A stretch of DNA of 64,000 nt from Bacillota bacterium. GTDB taxonomy: Bacteria > Bacillota > Clostridia > Lachnospirales > Lachnospiraceae. Under the pieces are notes generated by a model. The model searched no databases. It was given only the letters and a program-made list of their open reading frames with translations, and was not told the origin of the DNA. Below are positions 59,379 through 64,000 of this stretch, piece after piece. Position 1 is the stretch's first letter. The number at the start of each line of letters is the position of its first letter. Made by a program: the position numbers and the translations under genes. The stretch covers positions 8,483 through 72,482 of the forward strand of contig JAEYPP010000039.1 in the NCBI GenBank assembly GCA_023410575.1, written 5' to 3'.

Positions 59379-59416
59379 GTAAAGCCCCGAGAATTACATC
59401 ATTCTTGGGGTTTTAC
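59379..59416 (+). terminator. Terminator after the DUF4177 gene
   Basis: AAAGCCCCGAGAAT pairs with ATTCTTGGGGTTTT, 22 bases after the stop, and T residues follow. Confidence 0.82.
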
Positions 59417-59445
59417 TAATATATCTCTTAACAACCATATTCTAA

Positions 59446-59904
59446 TTATGTAAATTTTACATTCTCTTTAAAAAAACAAACCAGTTGCTCTGCATCCCTT
59501 TGATTGGGATGTCCCTTATTAATTCCACCAATAAATCGTAGCGGACCGTAAGTATCATATCCCTTACACCGGAATGATGCAGTATTAGAGATTCCTTTTT
59601 CAATCATCTGATTTAAAAAAGTTTTAATATTCTTTTTATTCTTTACGCCAGAGGTAAATATAGTAACGACTCTTTTATTTTTCAGTTCTTCTTTGTATAC
59701 TTCGATAAGATCTATTATCTTATTATGCGGTTTCGCCATATAGATTCCAGAAGCCAGACCAATACAATCATAACTTGCTAGGTCACACTGATCTACCTCA
59801 TCCACAGAAACCATATCGAATGCGATCTCTTCACCTGCAAGCTCTAATAATTTTTTTGTGCATGCATGATGGGTCGATGCATATATAATTAATAATTTAC
59901 TCAC
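59446..59904 (-). CDS. Flavodoxin-domain protein (HemG/flavodoxin_5 type)
   Basis: A 152-residue protein with GTG start (GGAGG nine bases upstream). KLLIIYASTHHACTKKLLELAGEE forms the phosphate-binding loop of a flavodoxin fold, though with THHACT in place of the usual TxxGxT. GLASGIYMAKPHNKIIDLI is the next conserved part. It should bind FMN and carry electrons. It is 33 bases downstream of the TetR gene in a three-gene operon with an FMN-binding membrane protein. Confidence 0.8.
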   Translation of the reverse strand: MSKLLIIYASTHHACTKKLLELAGEEIAFDMVSVDEVDQCDLASYDCIGLASGIYMAKPHNKIIDLIEVYKEELKNKRVVTIFTSGVKNKKNIKTFLNQMIEKGISNTASFRCKGYDTYGPLRFIGGINKGHPNQRDAEQLVCFFKENVKFT

Positions 59905-59937
59905 CTTTCTTCACCTCCATTCCTTTATTACTCAAAC

Positions 59938-60543
59938 TTAGGAACAAATTTCAAACCCACTATTTAAGAATTCTTTTCTTGTCAAATGCATCTGTTGCAT
60001 AATGTACTCCTCTTTATTATAAGCAAGGGTTATTAGGCCATATATACTTCCCCATTGAGCAAACAAAACTCTTACTCCCTCTTCTGACATCTGCAATATC
60101 CCCTCAAATAAGGAAAAGATAATCTGATTTATCTCCTCACCTTTTTCAAATATCGAATGAAGAATGGAATCCTGCTCTAAGGTTTCCTGGTTTACACATA
60201 TATTTTCAAAAATAAGATCAAACTCTTCTGGGTAATTCTCCTTTAATCCTACTAATGTTTCACAAATCTGCATGTACCTTCCATGTATTGTTTCCTTTTG
60301 AAATCGCTTTACAGTACAAAGTTCTTGATAAAATGCTTCCATCGCCTGCAATGATATATAATTTTTTATCTGTTCCTTATTTTTAAAATAAGTGTAAAGA
60401 GTAGTCTTGCTAATCCCTACTTCTTTGGCGATTTCCTCCATCTTTAAAGCTTCAAATCTCTTTGTTTTAAATAACTCTTTTGCCTTTAATACAATCTTAT
60501 CTTGATTAATCGATATAAGCTCTGGTTCTTTTTTTCTTGCCAT
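59938..60543 (-). CDS. TetR-family transcriptional regulator
   Basis: A 201-residue protein with an N-terminal TetR helix-turn-helix (RFEALKMEEIAKEVGISKTTLYTYFKNKEQIKNYISLQAME) and a helical ligand-binding C-terminal domain. It follows the membrane FMN protein by 14 bases and precedes the flavodoxin gene, so it most likely controls this redox operon. GGAGATG precedes the start. Confidence 0.9.
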   Translation of the reverse strand: MARKKEPELISINQDKIVLKAKELFKTKRFEALKMEEIAKEVGISKTTLYTYFKNKEQIKNYISLQAMEAFYQELCTVKRFQKETIHGRYMQICETLVGLKENYPEEFDLIFENICVNQETLEQDSILHSIFEKGEEINQIIFSLFEGILQMSEEGVRVLFAQWGSIYGLITLAYNKEEYIMQQMHLTRKEFLNSGFEICS

Positions 60544-60557
60544 GTTCTTCTCATCTC

Positions 60558-61232
60558 CTAATTATGTAGTTGACTGTTTAATGAATTCTCCACTGCTTTC
60601 ATAATGACTTTACTTGAATTAGAAGCACCTGTGATTTCATCTACTCTAATTCTTTGTTTTTGGACCAATTCCTCTGTCACTGCCTCTGCAGGTTTTCCTG
60701 GCTCGTTATTATGTTCAAGAATATCGACAGAAACAAGGACATGATTTTTTACTGTTACTTTGTCTTTACAAGAGATATATCCTACATTTTCTTCACCAAT
60801 ATATGTTCCATCTGCCACCTCTTGAAAATCAATATCAGAGATTGATATATTAATTACTTGTTCTTTATAAACTAGTAAGCTATGAATCCCTATGTATACA
60901 TGTCCTGCAAGACAGATTGCCAAACCAAGTGTAACAATTGTATGTACTGTAATCCATTTTGCACCAATTCTTTTCCTCATATAATAGGATGAAACGATGA
61001 TGAAAGCCATAATGACCATGATTACTCCTAATGCATACATCATAATAGGTCTTTGAAATCTTAATGACCATACAAGAAACAGATGTACAATACTAAGGAT
61101 CAATATCGTAAATCCAACTAGTTTATGAATCATATGATTCCACTTCTGAAAATGGCTGTTTTTGTGATGCTTTGTGCAAAACATGAGACAAGACATCAGA
61201 AACAATACGCCTATAATTATCCCAATTACCAT
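60558..61232 (-). CDS. Membrane protein with C-terminal FMN-binding domain
   Basis: A 224-residue protein. Four membrane helices in residues 1-130 carry histidines (CTKHHKNSHFQKWNHMIHKLVGF, SIVHLF, WITVHTIVTLGLAICLAGHVYIGIHSL), a cytochrome b/ferric-reductase-like set. From about residue 145 an FMN_bind domain follows (VADGTYIGEENVGYISCKDKVTV) and ends DEITGASNSSK. The usual flavinylation motif is D--TGAT--S/T; here Ser takes the place of the Thr. It may pass electrons across the membrane. The ATG at 61232 follows AAGGAG. Confidence 0.82.
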   Translation of the reverse strand: MVIGIIIGVLFLMSCLMFCTKHHKNSHFQKWNHMIHKLVGFTILILSIVHLFLVWSLRFQRPIMMYALGVIMVIMAFIIVSSYYMRKRIGAKWITVHTIVTLGLAICLAGHVYIGIHSLLVYKEQVINISISDIDFQEVADGTYIGEENVGYISCKDKVTVKNHVLVSVDILEHNNEPGKPAEAVTEELVQKQRIRVDEITGASNSSKVIMKAVENSLNSQLHN

Positions 61233-61383
61233 TATTCTTCTCCTTTTAATTAACCATTATTCGTACTCTATGTTTTATTAATTTTACGCTTAGTCCAATT
61301 AATTGTCAGTGATTATTTTCTTTTATTTACCAAATTATTAAAAACACGCTCTATGAGTTTCTATGATTTAGAAGAAGTAATTA

Positions 61384-61437
61384 AAACGGACCTATTATAT
61401 ATAAGAGTTTAACGTCTAATATATAGTAGGTCCGTGT
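61384..61437 (-). terminator. Terminator after the aminotransferase remnant
   Basis: An approximately 17-bp stem (ACGGACCTA-TATATAT with its complement) lies 10 bases after the stop of the remnant at 61447, with T-rich sequence nearby. It isolates the redox operon. Confidence 0.6.
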
Positions 61438-61446
61438 ATTTTTATA

Positions 61447-61728
61447 TTACCTATACTTCATCAAAACACTTCTTAAAACATCGATATATTGATCTATCAT
61501 TTTTGTTGTTACAATAAGAGGACAGTAGGTTCTTATGACTCGATTTGTTGGATTTACCCCAACTACCATTCCTTGCTCAAATAAATCTCTCTCAATTTTT
61601 AACATTGTCTCATACGGAATCGTGTGAGACAGCTCCATACATAATAACAATCCAACTCCCCTTACCTCAGAGATCATCGAAAATTCCTGCTGCATTTTTT
61701 TATACTTTTCCATGAAATAAGAAGCCAC
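61447..61728 (-). pseudogene. C-terminal remnant of a class III aminotransferase
   Basis: The 93 codons encode SYFMEKYKKMQQEFSMISEVRGVGLLLCMEL and later GMVVGVNPTNRVIRTYCPLIVT, the C-terminal small domain of class III PLP aminotransferases (acetylornithine/GABA type). The catalytic large domain with the PLP lysine is absent: upstream DNA to 62119 does not continue it. About three quarters of the gene is missing, so this is a relic. No ribosome binding site precedes it. Confidence 0.75.
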
Positions 61729-62119
61729 TTCAAAAAAAGATCCTCCTGAACATTACATTCAGTAAGACCTTTTTTATTGGACCTATATGTCTAAACTACT
61801 TGCTTTCTATACAACGTTTATTACTCGAACTCAATGTGACATCTATATCTGATATCTACTTTCTTTCCAATAACTGAGATGCCCAATCATAACTTCTAGT
61901 ATTGTTTGGAATCAGTAACAGTTACTTTGAATGTTTTTGTAATTGATCCAACTGTGATACAAGACTCAGACCGAATAATCTTTCTATTCCTCTGAGTCTT
62001 GCCTTTGTATTTTACAAGATTCTAACCTCTTACTTCTACGTGTTTAATTGCTTGTGCAATGGTCTGTCTGATGGATTGTACCTACCTGACCAACTTCAGG
62101 AATTGCATTAATCTTCGTA
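61729..62119. other. Decayed region with gene fragments
   Basis: About 390 bases without an intact gene. On the minus strand, 61895-61965 translates to a fragment (ITVGSITKTFKVTVTDS) that resembles the end of the Ig-like protein upstream (KVGSLTKEFEVTVYD), so it may be the tail of a duplicated copy. A hairpin AAGACTCAGA / TCTGAGTCTT spans 61961-62000 and might serve as a terminator. Confidence 0.5.
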
Positions 62120-63280
62120 TCAATCATACACAGTGACTTCAAATTCCTTTGTCAATGATCCAACTTTGATACTTAATGTTGCTTTACCAGCTTTTTTGAA
62201 ATAAATGTATAATTTCCAATTATTAGGTTTATAATCATTAGTCAAGGACTTTGTATCAACTGATACGATAGAGTCATCACTAGATGTAATAATAGGAGTT
62301 TCATAACAGTTATCTGGTTCTACCGTTAAATATAATGTTTCATACTCATCATAAAGATCATATTCATCAGCGGAAAGGATAATGTCCGTAGCTGGAAGTC
62401 TTGTAACATTTACTGTAAATGATCCGATAAGGTTTTCTTCTTTCTTTTCTGTTCCCATATAAAGTGTTACTGTTTCGCTACCCTCTAAAACTCCTTCTAC
62501 TTCCCCAGTCCATTCATCATATTCATTAGACACAAATTTTAGAACATTATTAGTATCGTCCTCATCATTATCTGAGGTAGAAACAAGATAAACACTATTA
62601 TAGTTCTCGATATAATAAGAAGGATAGAATCCTTCACCTATAGTAATATCTAAGCTCTTCACTGATAACCCAGGTTTCTTAATATCAACTGTTAATTTTC
62701 CAACTGTTCTTGTTTTCTTTTTATATGTTTCCTTAACAGTAACAGTTACCTTCCCAGCTTTCTTCGCTTCCACAATAGTTCCATCTTTCTTAATAACTAA
62801 TCGTGAATTGTCATTAGAATAATATGTATAGGTTGCATTTGGAATTTCATATTCGATATAACCCAAACTATAGCGACCATATTCTCCATTTTTATATATA
62901 TCTTTACCAAGAGCGATCGTTTTTACATCAGAACTTGTCTTTGATTTTGTAACGATTACTTTCAAAGTTCCAACCGTCGTTGTTTTCTTATTTAAAGTCT
63001 GCTTTACAGTGATTTTTGCAGTTCCAGCTTTAACACCAGTAAGAATTCCATTTTTATCTACAGTTACAATCTTCTTATCACTCGATGCGTAAGTGTACTT
63101 TGCCTTACTATTTGTATTCTGCATTTCTATATTGGAATAGTCTTGCTTACCGATTGAAATTGTTACTTCTTTCCATATAAGGCTAGGTTTTGACGCAGCA
63201 TTGGCAACTGTGACAGGAATAATACTAATAATTAATGCAAAACATAATAAAAAACTTAAAATTTTCAACTTACGATTCAT
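62120..63280 (-). CDS. Secreted protein with bacterial Ig-like (Big_2) repeats
   Basis: The start MNRKLKILSFLLCFALIISIIP at 63280 follows GGGGGA and opens a signal peptide cleaved near ANAA; 386 residues. Three to four Ig-like units follow, each with a pattern such as YASSDKKIVTVDKNGILTGVKAGTAKITVKQT and YSNDNSRLVIKKDGTIVEAKKAGKVTVTVKET. No catalytic or cell-wall sorting motif is seen. It is probably a surface adhesin-like or structural protein. The fragment just downstream suggests former duplication. Confidence 0.85.
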   Translation of the reverse strand: MNRKLKILSFLLCFALIISIIPVTVANAASKPSLIWKEVTISIGKQDYSNIEMQNTNSKAKYTYASSDKKIVTVDKNGILTGVKAGTAKITVKQTLNKKTTTVGTLKVIVTKSKTSSDVKTIALGKDIYKNGEYGRYSLGYIEYEIPNATYTYYSNDNSRLVIKKDGTIVEAKKAGKVTVTVKETYKKKTRTVGKLTVDIKKPGLSVKSLDITIGEGFYPSYYIENYNSVYLVSTSDNDEDDTNNVLKFVSNEYDEWTGEVEGVLEGSETVTLYMGTEKKEENLIGSFTVNVTRLPATDIILSADEYDLYDEYETLYLTVEPDNCYETPIITSSDDSIVSVDTKSLTNDYKPNNWKLYIYFKKAGKATLSIKVGSLTKEFEVTVYD

Positions 63281-63558
63281 AATGCATCCCCCTATGTGTT
63301 TTTTGATTAATTCCATATTTTCTTAAAATTATACAGTATTTTATATTTTTTGTCAATAAATTCTTCTTTTCACCATTTGTTTCTATTTATGACAAACTAC
63401 CTGTCGATTGAAGGTCAGTAGTAAAACGAGATGTATTTTTGAACGCCCAGAATCAATCTTTGTAAGTGAGAATAAATATTTGTAAACGAAACGCAACTTT
63501 TACCCTTGTTTGTAAACGAGAATCTATTTTTGTAACCGAGATGCAGTTTGATTTTTAC
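63281..63558. repeat. Upstream region with degenerate TTTGTAAACGAGA-like repeats
   Basis: Between the Ig-like gene and the transposase remnant, four short related motifs occur in one direction near 63459, 63479, 63509 and 63531: TTTGTAAGTGAGAATA, TTTGTAAACGAAACGC, TTTGTAAACGAGAATC, TTTGTAACCGAGATGC. Spacing is about 20-30 bases. They may be remains of an insertion-sequence end. No promoter was confidently found. Confidence 0.45.
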
Positions 63559-64000
63559 CTAAATTCGTCGTATTATACTTATATAACTGCATGCCAAAGA
63601 GAGGTCAACTCTCGCTCGATTTTTTGTAATTGGAGAATCCACCCCTGTTTTTGTGGCTATGAACAGGTGTTGGCGGCTTAACAGTTTACAAGAAGTATTG
63701 GCATCCCTTAGAAAGGCTAGCATAAAGCTGGTATCCACAAAGTGAATCGTTAAAAGACATTTTTCCACCTTACTCCCGATGACAGAGTCCATCTGGACCA
63801 CTGTTGTATCAGGAATTTTCTTTAGGAACTTCTCGAACTCCTCGTAGGTTCATCCAACACGGCAACTTTTGTTAACTTTGAATTCTGGCTTTTTATATCT
63901 CTCTCGAAATCTGACCTTTCTTGGTAGATCGATATTCCGGACATCAAATAGACAAGCATCAATGTAGTTATACATCGTCTTTTCACTGCACATAAGTTCA
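63559..64000 (-). pseudogene. IS30-family transposase remnant (runs off window)
   Basis: Read from the right edge, one frame gives MCSEKTMYNYIDACLFDVRNIDLPRKVRFRER, KVNKSCRVG, then a TGA stop at 63850-63852, then TYEEFEKFLKKIPDTTVVQMDSVIGS and LLTIHFVDTSFMLAFLRDANTS. These match the IS30 transposase middle, including the first catalytic Asp region (QMDSV). The TGA probably replaces an Arg codon. After DANTS the frame no longer resembles IS30, so the C-terminal catalytic part has been lost. It is non-functional. Confidence 0.8.

Noticed and set aside
63459..63546. Direct repeats as a functional iteron or operator array
   Set aside because: The four motifs are degenerate and unevenly spaced, and lie in a decaying region next to a transposase remnant; an insertion-sequence end is simpler.

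Overview
The window is AT-rich (roughly one third G+C by eye) and carries a Gram-positive flagellar set with FliW/CsrA, teichoic-acid-type polymer genes, a T-box leader, topoisomerase IV genes and AGGAGG-type ribosome binding sites. This points to a motile anaerobic Firmicute of the Lachnospiraceae. The GH120/GH10 xylan pair and the overall gene set suggest a plant-fibre degrader such as Lachnoclostridium (Clostridium) phytofermentans or a close relative. That species assignment is recalled by resemblance and was not searched.

Layout. 1-10.4 kb: late flagellar genes on the minus strand, in three units that each have a recognisable sigma-28 (SigD) promoter: hag (partial); flaG-fliD-fliS-unknown; flgM-flgN-flgK1-flgK2-flgL-fliW-csrA. 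The hag leader contains a hairpin with GGA in its loop, the shape of a CsrA site, so the FliW-CsrA-flagellin switch can be read from this DNA. 10.5-19.1 kb: lysA, then a surface-polymer block (two CDP-glycerol glycerophosphotransferases, one fused to two glycosyltransferase-like regions, tagD, a GT2 and a pyruvyltransferase) interrupted by two tandem palindromic repeats. 19.5-23.7 kb: parE-parC. 24-27 kb: ilvB-ilvN behind a T-box. 27-37.5 kb: thioesterase, M23 endopeptidase, membrane-anchored trigger-factor-like PPIase, dicarboxylate symporter, a yxlEFG-like ABC module under an XRE regulator, and two linked genes of unknown function. 37.6-43.3 kb: an N-terminally extended RsmH, a lipoprotein, and an HD hydrolase/FMN enzyme/TIM-barrel operon. 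43.5-46.8 kb: GH120 beta-xylosidase and GH10 xylanase, both without signal peptides, so probably for xylo-oligosaccharides imported into the cell. 47-55 kb: MerR-ABC operon, DUF2971 protein, MFS pump with an attenuator-like leader, three-gene ABC exporter. 55.6-58 kb: arsR-permease-thioredoxin-C_GCAxxG_C_C operon. 58-64 kb: small proteins, a flavin redox operon, and a decaying right edge with an aminotransferase remnant, an Ig-like secreted protein and an IS30 transposase pseudogene.

The least explained signals are two families of dispersed palindromic elements. Family A has stems that differ between copies yet still pair perfectly. The MFS pump leader is also notable: it encodes a 12-residue peptide and mutually exclusive hairpins reaching the pump's ribosome binding site.
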